Below, in pieces: positions 38,705 to 49,484 of a stretch of 64,000 nt of DNA. The translations under genes were made by a program, and so were the position numbers. Source of the stretch: Massilia rubra (GTDB lineage Bacteria > Pseudomonadota > Gammaproteobacteria > Burkholderiales > Burkholderiaceae_D); the NCBI RefSeq assembly GCF_011682065.1, contig NZ_VUYU01000027.1, positions 29,622 to 93,621 of the forward strand, read 5' to 3'. The stretch's first letter is position 1; each line of letters opens with the position of its first letter. Below the pieces are notes generated by a model, which made no database searches, was not told the DNA's origin, and was given only the letters and a program-made list of their open reading frames with translations.

Positions 38705-39946
38705 ATGCGCGCAGCACTAGTCGGCATCGATTTCGGCGCCGGCGACTTCAACGCGAGTGTTGAAGAGCTGGCCTTGCTCGCCCGCTCGGCAGGCGCCGAG
38801 CCGATCACCACCATCACCGCCAAGCGTTCCAGTCCTGACGCTGCCTACTTTGTCGGCAGCGGCAAGGCCGACGAAATCGGCCTGGCCTGCGTGGACCAGA
38901 ACATCGAGATCGTGATTTTCAATCACGCCTTGTCTCCGGCCCAGCAGCGCAACCTGGAAAAGCGCCTGAATATCCGCGTGCTCGACCGTACCAGCCTGAT
39001 CCTCGACATCTTCGCGCAGCGCGCCAAGAGCCACGAGGGCAAGTTGCAGGTCGAACTGGCGCAGTTGCAGCATCTGGCCACGCGCCTGATCCGCGGCTGG
39101 ACTCACCTCGAACGGCAAAAGGGCGGTATCGGCCTGCGCGGTCCGGGTGAAACCCAGCTCGAGACCGACCGCCGCCTGATCGGCGAGCGCGTCAAGGCCC
39201 TGCGCGCGCGCCTGGCCAAGCTGCGCAAGCAGCATGAAACCCAGCGCCGTTCGCGCGGCCGCAGCCATACCTTTTCGGTGTCGCTGGTCGGCTACACCAA
39301 TGCCGGCAAGTCGACCCTGTTCAATGCCCTGACCAAGGCTGGCGTGTATGTCGCCAACCAGTTGTTCGCCACGCTCGACACGACCTCGCGCCGCGTCTAC
39401 CTGGGCGAAGAGGTCGGCAACGTGGTCATGTCCGACACGGTCGGCTTCGTGCGCGAGCTGCCCCACCAGCTGGTGGCGGCGTTCCGCGCCACCCTGGAAG
39501 AAACCATCCACGCCGACCTGCTGCTGCACGTCGTCGACGGCGCCAGCCCGGTGCGCATGGAACAGATCGAACAGGTCAACCTGGTGCTCAAGGAAATCGG
39601 CGCCGATCACATTCCGCAGATTCTCGTGTGGAACAAGATCGACGCCGCCGGCCTGGAACCGGCGATCGAGCGCGACGAAGCGGGCAATATTGCGCGTGTG
39701 TTCATCAGCGCCCACACCGGCGCCGGGATCGACATGCTGCGCGAAGCCGTGGTCGAAGCAGCCAGGGCCGCGCCGGCGCGCAGCCACCTTTTTGAAGAGC
39801 AGGACGATGCCGAACCGGTTGACGACGCCGAGGCCGAGTACGCAGACGATGCGCACGAGGCCGATGCCGACGACGCAGACGACGCGCACGAGCAAGACGC
39901 GCAACCGGCCGAAATTCCAACCTCCACCAACGTCGGACCTCGATAG
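38705..39946 (+). CDS. hflX: GTPase HflX with acidic C-terminal tail
   Basis: 413 aa ribosome-associated GTPase that splits stalled ribosomes under heat stress. The N-terminal domain is followed by the glycine-rich KGGIGLRGPGETQLE and the G domain: G1 GYTNAGKSTLFN, G3 DTVGF, G4 NKID. After the normal end near residue 365 the protein carries about 48 residues dominated by Asp, Glu and Ala (DDAEAEYADDAHEADADDADDA and similar), absent from the common family form. The start ATG follows a GGGAGG site. Confidence 0.95.
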   Translation: MRAALVGIDFGAGDFNASVEELALLARSAGAEPITTITAKRSSPDAAYFVGSGKADEIGLACVDQNIEIVIFNHALSPAQQRNLEKRLNIRVLDRTSLILDIFAQRAKSHEGKLQVELAQLQHLATRLIRGWTHLERQKGGIGLRGPGETQLETDRRLIGERVKALRARLAKLRKQHETQRRSRGRSHTFSVSLVGYTNAGKSTLFNALTKAGVYVANQLFATLDTTSRRVYLGEEVGNVVMSDTVGFVRELPHQLVAAFRATLEETIHADLLLHVVDGASPVRMEQIEQVNLVLKEIGADHIPQILVWNKIDAAGLEPAIERDEAGNIARVFISAHTGAGIDMLREAVVEAARAAPARSHLFEEQDDAEPVDDAEAEYADDAHEADADDADDAHEQDAQPAEIPTSTNVGPR

Positions 39947-39947
39947 C

Positions 39948-41222
39948 ATGCTTGCTTCATTACTCAAACGCGTCGGCATCCGGCCGCCGCCTACTGTCCT
40001 GCTGCAGGACAGCAAACGTCCCGGTGACGGCCCGCCCGATCTCGACCAGATGTGGCGCGACTTCAACCAGCGCCTCAATCGCCTGTTCGGCAACAAAGGG
40101 CCGGGCGGCGACGCCGGCGGCGGCGGTCCCTACCGTCCCGACATGAAGGGCGCCGGCGTCACGGTCGGCGCGGCGGTGGCGGTGGTCGGCTTCATCTGGC
40201 TCGCCAGCGGCGTGTTCAGCGTGCGTGAAGGCCAGGCCGGGATCGTCTCGACCTTCGGCAAATACAGCCACAGCACCGGTTCGGGCCTGAACTGGCGCAT
40301 GCCGTATCCGTTCCAGACCCACGAAAAGGTCAACGTCAACGAAGTGCGGACCATGGAAATCGGCTACAGCGGCAATGTGCGCTCGAAGAACCTGAAAGAG
40401 TCGCTGATGCTGACCGACGATGAAAACATCATCGACATCCAGTTCGCGGTGCAGTACACGCTCAAGGACCCGAAAGCCTGGCTGTTCAATAACCTGGAAA
40501 CGGATGAAACCGTGCGCCAGGTGGCTGAAACCGCCATCCGCGAAGTGGTTGGCAAGAGCAAGATGGACTACGTTCTCTACGTCGGCCGCGAAAAAGTCGC
40601 GCTCGACACGCAGTTGCTGATGCAGCAGATCCTCGACCGCTACGCCCTGGGCGCGCAGATCAGCAATGTGACCATGCAGGGCGTGCAACCGCCCGAGCAG
40701 GTGCAGGGCGCTTTTGATGACGCCAACAAGGCCGGCCAGGACAACGAACGCGCCAAGAGCGAGGGCGAAGCCTACGCCAACGACGTGGTGCCGCGCGCGG
40801 CCGGTAACGCCGTGCGCCTGCTGGAAGAAGCCCGGGCCTACCGCTCGATGGTGACCGAAAACGCCACCGGTAACGCGGCCCGCTTCACGCAAGTGATGAC
40901 CGAGTACCAGAAGGCGCCCGGCGTCACGCGCGACCGCATGTACCTCGACACCATGCAGCAGATTTTCAGCAGCGCCAGCAAGGTCATGGTCGACGTCAAG
41001 TCGGGCAGCAACCTGCTGTACCTGCCGCTCGACAAACTGATCGCGCAGACCGCCGCCAACGACGCCGCCATCGGCGCCAAGTCCGGCCCCGTGGTGCCGA
41101 TGACGCCGGCGCAGGTCGCGCCATCGCAGGCGCTGCCGGCCGACGTGCTGCAGCCGCTCGAACAAGTGCGCCAGCGCGATAACCGCAGCCGCGAATCCTC
41201 ACGTGATCGGGAGACCCGTTAA
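39948..41222 (+). CDS. hflK: FtsH protease modulator HflK
   Basis: 424 aa. A Gly/Pro-rich cytosolic N-terminus (about 1-60) precedes one membrane helix near 68-85 (VGAAVAVVGFIWLASGVFSV), then a periplasmic SPFH/band-7 domain (GQAGIVSTFGKY...) with helical Ala/Glu-rich coiled coil and a charged tail. HflK and HflC form a cage around FtsH. The ATG lies one base after the hflX stop and the stop codon shares one base with the hflC start, so translation is coupled. A far longer upstream frame belongs to a shadow of hflX. Confidence 0.95.
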   Translation: MLASLLKRVGIRPPPTVLLQDSKRPGDGPPDLDQMWRDFNQRLNRLFGNKGPGGDAGGGGPYRPDMKGAGVTVGAAVAVVGFIWLASGVFSVREGQAGIVSTFGKYSHSTGSGLNWRMPYPFQTHEKVNVNEVRTMEIGYSGNVRSKNLKESLMLTDDENIIDIQFAVQYTLKDPKAWLFNNLETDETVRQVAETAIREVVGKSKMDYVLYVGREKVALDTQLLMQQILDRYALGAQISNVTMQGVQPPEQVQGAFDDANKAGQDNERAKSEGEAYANDVVPRAAGNAVRLLEEARAYRSMVTENATGNAARFTQVMTEYQKAPGVTRDRMYLDTMQQIFSSASKVMVDVKSGSNLLYLPLDKLIAQTAANDAAIGAKSGPVVPMTPAQVAPSQALPADVLQPLEQVRQRDNRSRESSRDRETR

Positions 41223-42121
41223 TGAACCGCTTAGTTACCATATTTGTTGCGGGTTTCATCGCGCTGATGCTCCTGTCCTCGACCGTGTTCGTGGTCGACC
41301 AGCGCAAGTTCGCGGTGGTGTTCGCATTCGGCGAGATGAAGGAAGTGATCAGCGAGCCAGGCTTGCATTTCAAGCTGCCGCCGCCGTTCCAGAACGTGAT
41401 CTACCTCGACAAGCGCATCCTCACACTCGATACGCCCGACGCCGACCGTTTCATGACGTCCGAAAAGAAGAACGTCATGGTCGACGCCTTCGTCAAATGG
41501 CGCATCATCGATCCGCGCCTGTACTACATCAGCTTTAACGGCAACGAGGCCAGCGCCCGTGGCCGCATGGGCCAGATCGTCAAGGCCGCACTGAACGAAG
41601 AAATCACCAAGCGCACGGTGCGCGAAGTGATCTCCGGCGAGCGCGGCAAGGTGATGGCGGCGATCCAGCTCAAGGTGGTGGCCGAGGCCAAGCAGATCGG
41701 CGTGCAGATCGTCGACGTGCGCCTGAAACGCGTCGATTACGACGAGAAGATCAATGCGTCGGTGTACGACCGCATGCGCGCCGAGCGCCTGAAGGTGGCC
41801 AACGAGCTGCGTTCGACCGGTTCGGCCGAATCCGAAAAGCTGCGCGCCGCCGCCGACCGCAAACGCACCGAAACGCTGGCCACCGCTTACCGCCAGGCCG
41901 AGCAGATCAAGGGCGAGGGCGATGCCGCCGCCTCGGCGATCTACGCCGAAGCGTTCGGCAAGAGCCCGGAGTTCTACAAGTTCTACCGCTCGCTGGAAGC
42001 CTACCGCGCGACCTTCAAGACCCACGGCGACGTGCTGGTGCTCGATTCGAACTCGGAGTTCTTCAAGTATTTCCGTGCTCCGGGCGGGGCGTCGGCGCCC
42101 GCCGCCGCGCCGAAGAAGTAA
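41222..42121 (+). CDS. hflC: FtsH protease modulator HflC
   Basis: 299 aa. The N-terminal membrane anchor ([24 protein letters not shown]) is followed by an SPFH domain ([31 protein letters not shown]) and a coiled-coil segment ([33 protein letters not shown]) typical of HflC. It partners with HflK and is expressed from the same mRNA (overlap TAATG). The C-terminus is Ala/Pro-rich. Confidence 0.96.
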   Translation: MNRLVTIFVAGFIALMLLSSTVFVVDQRKFAVVFAFGEMKEVISEPGLHFKLPPPFQNVIYLDKRILTLDTPDADRFMTSEKKNVMVDAFVKWRIIDPRLYYISFNGNEASARGRMGQIVKAALNEEITKRTVREVISGERGKVMAAIQLKVVAEAKQIGVQIVDVRLKRVDYDEKINASVYDRMRAERLKVANELRSTGSAESEKLRAAADRKRTETLATAYRQAEQIKGEGDAAASAIYAEAFGKSPEFYKFYRSLEAYRATFKTHGDVLVLDSNSEFFKYFRAPGGASAPAAAPKK

Positions 42122-42142
42122 GCGGACGGTTGGGATGGCACG

Positions 42143-42173
42143 ATGGGCGGGCCTGCATTGCAGGCCCGCCCAT
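42143..42173 (+). terminator. hairpin after hflC, probable terminator
   Basis: A 13-bp perfect stem built on GGGCGGGCCTG/CAGGCCCGCCC with AT at its base and a 5-nt loop (CATTG), followed by TTTGCATT. Strong stem, modest T tract. Confidence 0.65.
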
Positions 42174-42186
42174 TTGCATTGGACGC

Positions 42187-42249
42187 TCGTTCACGCCAGC
42201 ACTACCTTCGTTCACGCCAGCACCACCATCGTTCCCGCTAGCACCGTCT
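42187..42249. repeat. three 21-bp tandem repeats
   Basis: Three consecutive 21-bp units of the form TCGTTCacGCcAGCACyaCcT, the third diverged to TCGTTCCCGCTAGCACCGTCT. They lead directly into the large palindrome and share TCGTTCCCGC with the REP pair at 11850. Confidence 0.75.
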
Positions 42250-42321
42250 TCCCCGCGCAGGCGGGGATCTATAGCACCTTTGAGCAGCGGTGCTATGGAT
42301 CCCCGCCTGCGCGGGGAAGAC
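42246..42321. repeat. large 33-bp inverted repeat (REP/BIME-like)
   Basis: Arms at 42246-42278 and 42289-42321 are complementary at 32 of 33 positions, with a 10-nt loop (TTTGAGCAGC). The inner part contains TATAGCACC/GGTGCTAT and the outer part the CCCCGCGCAGGCGGGG palindrome. Transcribed, this would form an exceptionally stable hairpin downstream of hflC. Confidence 0.85.
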
Positions 42322-42432
42322 AGCTCCGAGGGGCGCGGCCGCGATCCCCGTCTGCGCGGGGAAGACGGCTCCGAGGGGCGCGGCCGCGATCCCCGCCTGC
42401 GCGGGGAAGACGGCTCCGAGGGGCGCGGCCGC
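42298..42432. repeat. three tandem 45-bp palindrome-bearing repeats
   Basis: Units at 42298-42342, 42343-42387 and 42388-42432 differ by only one or two bases. Each has a 24-bp REP core (GATCCCCGCCTGCGCGGGG plus AAGAC) and a 21-bp linker (ending GAGGGGCGCGGCCGC). The unit length is a multiple of three and the plus-strand frame stays open, encoding repeated [15 protein letters not shown], but no start or ribosome site supports translation. The 42122-42576 gap holds these repeats and no convincing gene. Confidence 0.88.
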
Positions 42433-42576
42433 ACCAACCGTAACAAGCTCACAACTGCCTCCTGCACATTTGTTGGCGCTCTTAAACCATTTTCCTGTAA
42501 AATCGCTGATTCGGCGCTACATTTAGCACGACCGTGCGCGCCATATTGTCCGATTTTTAACTATCTCCCGTTGCCC

Positions 42577-45056
<2,480 letters not shown>

Positions 45057-45080
45057 TCAGAATAAGAGTAAGGAATCATC

Positions 45081-45626
45081 ATGACCACCCCTCCATCGAC
45101 CGAGAACGACCTCTGGGTGTCTTGGGACGAGTACAACCGCCTGATCGAGCGCCTGGCGCTCAAGGTCTACGAATCGGGCTGGAAGTTCGACCAGGTGCTG
45201 TGCCTGGCGCGCGGCGGCGTGCGCCCGGGCGACGTGTTCTCGCGCATTTTCGACGTGCCGCTGGCGATCCTGTCGACCAGCTCCTACCGCGAAGAAGCGG
45301 GCACGGTGCGCGGTGACCTGGACATCGCCAAGTACATGACGATGACCAAGGGTCCGCTGGCCGGCAAGATCCTGCTGGTGGACGACCTGGCCGATTCGGG
45401 CGTCACGCTCGACAAGGTCACGCGTCACCTGAGCGAGAATTTCGCCGGCGTGACCGAGGTGAAATCGGCGGTGATCTGGGTCAAGGGCACGTCCTCGATC
45501 CGTCCGGATTACTTCCTGGAAGACTTGCCGCACAACCCGTGGATTCACCAGCCGTTTGAGGATTACGACGGCCTGCGTCCGCACCAGTTGTCGGCGTGGA
45601 TGAAGAAGTTCGACAAGCCGGCGTAA
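45081..45626 (+). CDS. phosphoribosyltransferase (type I PRTase)
   Basis: 181 aa. The PRPP-binding motif ILLVDDLADSGVTL is at about 94-107. The protein has a Gpt/HPRT-like pattern (VLCLARGGVRPGDVFSRIFDVPLAILSTSSYREE) often annotated as a purine (xanthine-guanine) phosphoribosyltransferase. Exact base specificity cannot be read from sequence. It follows purA by 24 bp with a ribosome site (AAGGAATC), so a purine-salvage role in one operon is plausible. A strong terminator follows. Confidence 0.88.
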   Translation: MTTPPSTENDLWVSWDEYNRLIERLALKVYESGWKFDQVLCLARGGVRPGDVFSRIFDVPLAILSTSSYREEAGTVRGDLDIAKYMTMTKGPLAGKILLVDDLADSGVTLDKVTRHLSENFAGVTEVKSAVIWVKGTSSIRPDYFLEDLPHNPWIHQPFEDYDGLRPHQLSAWMKKFDKPA

Positions 45627-45640
45627 GTTGGCTGGATGGC

Positions 45641-45668
45641 AAAAAAGCTCCCGCGAGGGAGCTTTTTT
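45641..45668. terminator. rho-independent terminator after the phosphoribosyltransferase gene
   Basis: AAAAAAGCTCCC and GGGAGCTTTTTT form a 12-bp stem around GCGA, with symmetric A and T tracts. It can serve both the purA operon and the converging hypothetical gene on the minus strand. Confidence 0.92.
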
Positions 45669-45707
45669 ATGTGCGCAGCTTGCGCCGATACCATCGTCCT
45701 CGCCACA

Positions 45708-46139
45708 TCAGTCCTTCACAACGCGGGAGTCGATACCGAGCTCCATGAGGGCAGCTTGTAGCGCGACAGCGTCCTGCATGCTGATATCCTCAAGCTTAAC
45801 TTCCTTCATGTAAAACATCTCGCGCGCTTCCTCGACAGAAGCGTAAAAGGGCAAGACCCGCCTCAACAAATACAACTGCTTTTGCGAATATGCCTGGGGC
45901 GGAACGACCAGATACGGATCGCGCCACCCTTCTGGCATCCCAAGCATCATCACGCCGTGATCGAGCAGGGCGACGCATTTGTCCTCGCGCGCATATCGTT
46001 CAAACTCGACCGCCGTTGTGGCGAGATACACATTGCTGCTGCAGTTACTGCAAAAGCGTACTTCTGGATTCGGGGTTACATCAAGACTACGCCATTCTTG
46101 TGGGCATGCGTATTTGAATGTGCAGGCGATTCTCGACAT
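45708..46139 (-). CDS. hypothetical protein with N-terminal zinc-ribbon-like Cys pairs
   Basis: 143 aa. The N-terminus reads C-x6-C-P-x2-W-x2-L, then RFCSNCSSNVYL, giving a four-cysteine set (CTFKYAC and CSNC) that looks like a zinc ribbon. Similar CP..W..L / RFC..C..NVY hypothetical proteins occur in many proteobacteria. The C-terminal half has a short helical segment (EDISMQDAVALQAALMELGI). No function is known. Base composition is noticeably less GC-rich than neighbours, which suggests recent acquisition. Start: ATG at 46139 begins just before the Cys region; a GTG at 46157 is the alternative. It is a single gene. Confidence 0.7.
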   Translation of the reverse strand: MSRIACTFKYACPQEWRSLDVTPNPEVRFCSNCSSNVYLATTAVEFERYAREDKCVALLDHGVMMLGMPEGWRDPYLVVPPQAYSQKQLYLLRRVLPFYASVEEAREMFYMKEVKLEDISMQDAVALQAALMELGIDSRVVKD

Positions 46140-46274
46140 ATTTTCTGGTGATTTCACTGGCCGGAGGCGTGATTAGAACACATGCACGCCAGGCGGCCGC
46201 CAGGAGAAGCTTCGGAAAATTCGCTATCATGCGGTTCCGCCACTTACATAGATGGCAAATTCGGGAGAGCAGGA

Positions 46275-46826
46275 ATGAACGATGACATCGGTAGCATCCC
46301 ATTTCACACCATGGACGGCGCCAGCGCGACCTTGTCGGATTATCGCGGCAAGGTGCTGTTGCTGGTCAACGTGGCCTCGCAGTGCGGCCTGACGCCGCAG
46401 TACGCGGGTCTGGAAAGCCTGTTCGAACAGCACGGCGAGGCCGGACTGGTGGTCATCGGCTTTCCGGCCAACGACTTCGGGGCGCAGGAGCCCGGCACGA
46501 ATGAAGAGATTGCCGCATTTTGCGATACCAGCTTCGGGGTGCGCTTTCCGATCGCGCAAAAAATCGCCGTCACGGGGCCGGACCGGCATCGGCTGTATGC
46601 CGCCCTGACCCTGGCCCAGCCGGTCGCGGTCGACACCAGCGGCGGCGCGCTGCGCGCCAAGCTGGCTGGCTACGGCATGAAGCAAGCCGATCCGTCGGAC
46701 GTGCTGTGGAATTTTGAAAAGTTTCTGGTCTCGCGCGAAGGACATGTAGTCGGCCGTTTCAGTCCGGATGTGGCGCCGGACGATCCAGCCCTGGTCGAGG
46801 CGATCGCGCGCGAACTGGCGCAGTAA
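46275..46826 (+). CDS. glutathione peroxidase (Cys type, thioredoxin-linked pattern)
   Basis: 183 aa. The catalytic tetrad is complete: C37 in NVASQCGLTPQY, Q71 in NDFGAQEPG, and W145-N146 in WNFEKFL. C83 in AAFCDTSFGVRFP is placed as the resolving cysteine of the 2-Cys, thioredoxin-dependent GPx group, so peroxide reduction may use thioredoxin rather than glutathione. The usual FPCNQF reads FPANDF. The start at ATG 46275 has AGCAGGA just upstream; the longer frame to 46182 is rejected. Confidence 0.92.
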   Translation: MNDDIGSIPFHTMDGASATLSDYRGKVLLLVNVASQCGLTPQYAGLESLFEQHGEAGLVVIGFPANDFGAQEPGTNEEIAAFCDTSFGVRFPIAQKIAVTGPDRHRLYAALTLAQPVAVDTSGGALRAKLAGYGMKQADPSDVLWNFEKFLVSREGHVVGRFSPDVAPDDPALVEAIARELAQ

Positions 46827-46901
46827 CAACGCCGCCATCGGCGGACCAGGAAACCTGGCCCCGCCGATGGCTGGCGCGACGTAATGGCCGCGCTCCCGGC
46901 G

Positions 46902-49247
46902 TCAGCGCGGCACGATCGCGAACTGCGGCCGCTGGCTGTAGTCCGGCTTGATGGTCCGCTTCGCGAACACGTCCCACGCCGCGCGCGCGTTCGGGATGCC
47001 GGTGCTGGCCGCCATCGCTACCGCCGGCTGCATATTGGCCGGGAAGCCTTCCTGCGAGCTTGCATAACCCGTCATCTCACCCGCCAGCCATGGCGTGCGG
47101 CCCGAGCGTTTGTCGATTTCGAGCTGGGTGCGCCAGTTGGCCTGCAACTGGCTGGCGCAGGGCTGGTCCACATAACGTTGGCCGGTGCTGTTGACCAGGT
47201 CGGTGTTGTCCGGCGCGCGGAACGTCGCCTGCCAGGCCTGGGCGAAGGTCGTGAAGTAGGGCGACGCTTCGGTGGCGCGCACCGACAGGGCGTACACCGC
47301 ACCATCGACCCAGCAATAGCCCGGCGCCGTCAGGCGGCCGACCGGGAAGCGTGCTTTCCAGTCGAGCAGGGTCTTGGACTTGGTGAAGCCGAGCTCGTGC
47401 GCCTGGCCTATGCTGGACGTGAAGAAATCATCCTGCCATGGCGACATGCCGGTCTTCGGGCCGCCCGGGCCGGTGTAGGCCACCGCCGCAAAGCCGCTGT
47501 TGTCGATGAAGCCCAACTGGTTGGTATTGCCGGCCACGAAGGTCGTGTTGTACCAGTCGAGGTTATTGTCGACAATCTTGTTGAAGTACGCCTTCAGCGG
47601 GTGATCGTCCGGCGCAATGTAAGCGGCCTGCGTCAGCGAGCGCAAGGACCACGCCTGTCCACGTACCTGGTGGCTCTTGACCAGGCCGGTGGCGTGCTTG
47701 CGGTAGCCCGGGTTCTGGTTGATCAGGTTCCAGTTGGCCCAGAAGTGCAGCTCGTCCAGGTGATAGGTGTCGCCGGTGACCAGGTAAGGCAGGTACGAGA
47801 ACGATGGGTGGTGCGAGGTCTCGGGCGTGTAGGGCGTCTTGCATTCGATGGCGGGAGTGCACTGCGGCAAGTCTTCCCAGCGGTTGAGCGCCCGGTTGAA
47901 GCTGTCCGTGCTGATCTTGATGTCGCGCACGAACGGGTAGTCGACGATGGAGACCGGCTGGCCGGTGACGCGGTCGCGGTAGTGCATCGGCCAGCTGCCG
48001 CTCAAGTCGCTCAAACCGACGGTGACTTCCTTGGCGCGCTCATCCATGCTGAGCAGGTACATCGCACCCCACGCATGGTTCAGGCCGATATCCGGGCGGC
48101 CGCCCGTCGCAGGCATGTATTTGTCGACCATGGCCATGCCCATCGGGCCCGGCTTGGCCGCATCCCAGGTGGTTTTCATGGTGGTCAGCGCGCTCGGCGA
48201 AATGGTCAGGCCCTGGTCGTAGTTCGGCACCGCCTTCGATGCGATCAGGTAGGCCGTGTCGTGCTTGATGTGGACTGCCGGCTCCAGTTCGGGCCAGAAC
48301 ACCTTGCGCCAGCGCGCGTGGTGATAGTGCTTCAGGGCCGCGATGTTGTAGATGCTCTTGCGGTTGATGAGCACTTCGGCATCGTAGGTGAAGGTTTTCG
48401 GGGCCGGTTCGTAGGCCCAGTTGTTTTCGACCGTGACGTCGACCCGGGTCTTGCCGTACACGCCGTTGCCGCTCTTGTAGGAGCGGATGGCGAAGCGCGC
48501 GCTCAGGTGCGGATGGTTCACGCCGGCGGCCGACTTGAACGGCGCCGACACCTGCCACTCGTTGACCATCGGGCCGGACAGCCAGGTCTGGTACGCCGTG
48601 TTCTGCAACAGTTCAGCCGCCGAGGCCGTGTACAACTGGCCATCCACGGTCAGCTTGACGGTGGCGTCGAAACCGCTGGCCAGCAAGGAGCCGGGACCGG
48701 TCTGCGGGCTCTGGGCCGGCGCCGCTGCGGCAGTCAGGGCCAAGGTGCCGTTCTGGCCGGCGGCCATCTGCGGCAGGACCGCGGTGATGATCGCGTGGCG
48801 CACCGATCCGTCCGGATGCCTGGCTTTGATGTTGACTTGCAAGGGCAGGGTGGCGCCGGCATACACCCCGGCCAGGCCGCCTGTGGCGGGAAATGCGCCC
48901 GGTGCAAAAACCTGGCCGAAGGTGAGCGGGACGTTGTATTGCAGGTAGCTCGCTTTGTTGATCAGTTGCAAAGTCGTCAGCGTGGTGCCGATCGCTGCCG
49001 GCAGCCCCAGCGGCGGGGCCGGTGTCAGCGGATTGGCGGGCGTCAACGAGAGCAGGGCGCTGCTGTGCGCTTCGGTGGCGACGGTGTCGGCCGGGGCGGC
49101 CGGCGCTGCCTGGACCGGGGCAGCCGGCGCCGGCGCCGGCGTCGCTGCCCGCTCCGGTGCGCCCCCGCCGCCGCAGGCGACCAGGAATGCGGCCCCGAGG
49201 CTGGCCAGGCCCCGCGATGTGCAGGCGCGATAGTGAATAATCGACAA
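46902..49247 (-). CDS. large secreted lipoprotein, RIFT-barrel/polysaccharide-lyase-like, function unknown
   Basis: 781 aa. A lipoprotein signal ends in FLVAC, followed by GGGG and a Pro/Ala linker to about residue 60. The next part (VPLTFGQVFAPGAFPATGG...LQVNIKARHPDGSVRHAII) resembles the RIFT-barrel N-domain found with exo-rhamnogalacturonan-lyase-like proteins. The C-terminal half is rich in Trp, His and Tyr (HHPSFSYLPYLVTGDTYHLDELHFWANWNL) like an alpha/alpha toroid. No catalytic residues can be named. The start is TTG with a strong AAGGAG seven bases away. It has its own promoter and is monocistronic. Carbohydrate binding or degradation is only an inference. Confidence 0.72.
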   Translation of the reverse strand: MSIIHYRACTSRGLASLGAAFLVACGGGGAPERAATPAPAPAAPVQAAPAAPADTVATEAHSSALLSLTPANPLTPAPPLGLPAAIGTTLTTLQLINKASYLQYNVPLTFGQVFAPGAFPATGGLAGVYAGATLPLQVNIKARHPDGSVRHAIITAVLPQMAAGQNGTLALTAAAAPAQSPQTGPGSLLASGFDATVKLTVDGQLYTASAAELLQNTAYQTWLSGPMVNEWQVSAPFKSAAGVNHPHLSARFAIRSYKSGNGVYGKTRVDVTVENNWAYEPAPKTFTYDAEVLINRKSIYNIAALKHYHHARWRKVFWPELEPAVHIKHDTAYLIASKAVPNYDQGLTISPSALTTMKTTWDAAKPGPMGMAMVDKYMPATGGRPDIGLNHAWGAMYLLSMDERAKEVTVGLSDLSGSWPMHYRDRVTGQPVSIVDYPFVRDIKISTDSFNRALNRWEDLPQCTPAIECKTPYTPETSHHPSFSYLPYLVTGDTYHLDELHFWANWNLINQNPGYRKHATGLVKSHQVRGQAWSLRSLTQAAYIAPDDHPLKAYFNKIVDNNLDWYNTTFVAGNTNQLGFIDNSGFAAVAYTGPGGPKTGMSPWQDDFFTSSIGQAHELGFTKSKTLLDWKARFPVGRLTAPGYCWVDGAVYALSVRATEASPYFTTFAQAWQATFRAPDNTDLVNSTGQRYVDQPCASQLQANWRTQLEIDKRSGRTPWLAGEMTGYASSQEGFPANMQPAVAMAASTGIPNARAAWDVFAKRTIKPDYSQRPQFAIVPR

Positions 49248-49277
49248 GATGAATCTCCTTAAAGTATTTGATTTTTA

Positions 49278-49309
49278 GCAACACTAGGCTGCCGTGTTGC
49301 AAATGTCAA
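49278..49309 (-). promoter_or_regulatory. promoter of the large lipoprotein gene with overlapping inverted repeat
   Basis: On the minus strand: TTGACA (49304-49309), 17-bp spacer, TAGTGT (49281-49286). An inverted repeat GCAACAC (49278-49284)...GTGTTGC (49294-49300) spans the -10 and spacer, where a repressor could block polymerase. The rest of 49248-49484 shows no gene. Confidence 0.6.
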
Positions 49310-49484
49310 TACGAAAGGAGATGCGTGCGGCGCGAGCGCGACCGATGTTAGCGCGCACATTGCTGCGTTGTCATGGGAAGCGTGTTCAAGATCGCGCCAT
49401 GCGTGCGCGCAGGGATGACTGTCTGATTTTCGCCACGCATCCAGCATGCTGGTGTATGTGCTGTGCGGCAAGTTATCATGTGGG

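Noticed and set aside
39348..39947. 200-codon in-frame extension upstream of hflK
   Set aside because: It lies wholly inside hflX in another frame and is Ser/Arg/Pro/Thr-rich shadow sequence.
42298..42432. Possible CRISPR array after hflC
   Set aside because: The 45-bp units are wholly repeated, including the parts that would be spacers, and no cas gene is present; it is a tandem palindromic repeat.
42130..42576. N-terminal extension of HisZ through the repeat cluster
   Set aside because: It translates REP repeats into low-complexity peptide; the conserved HisZ start is at 42577.
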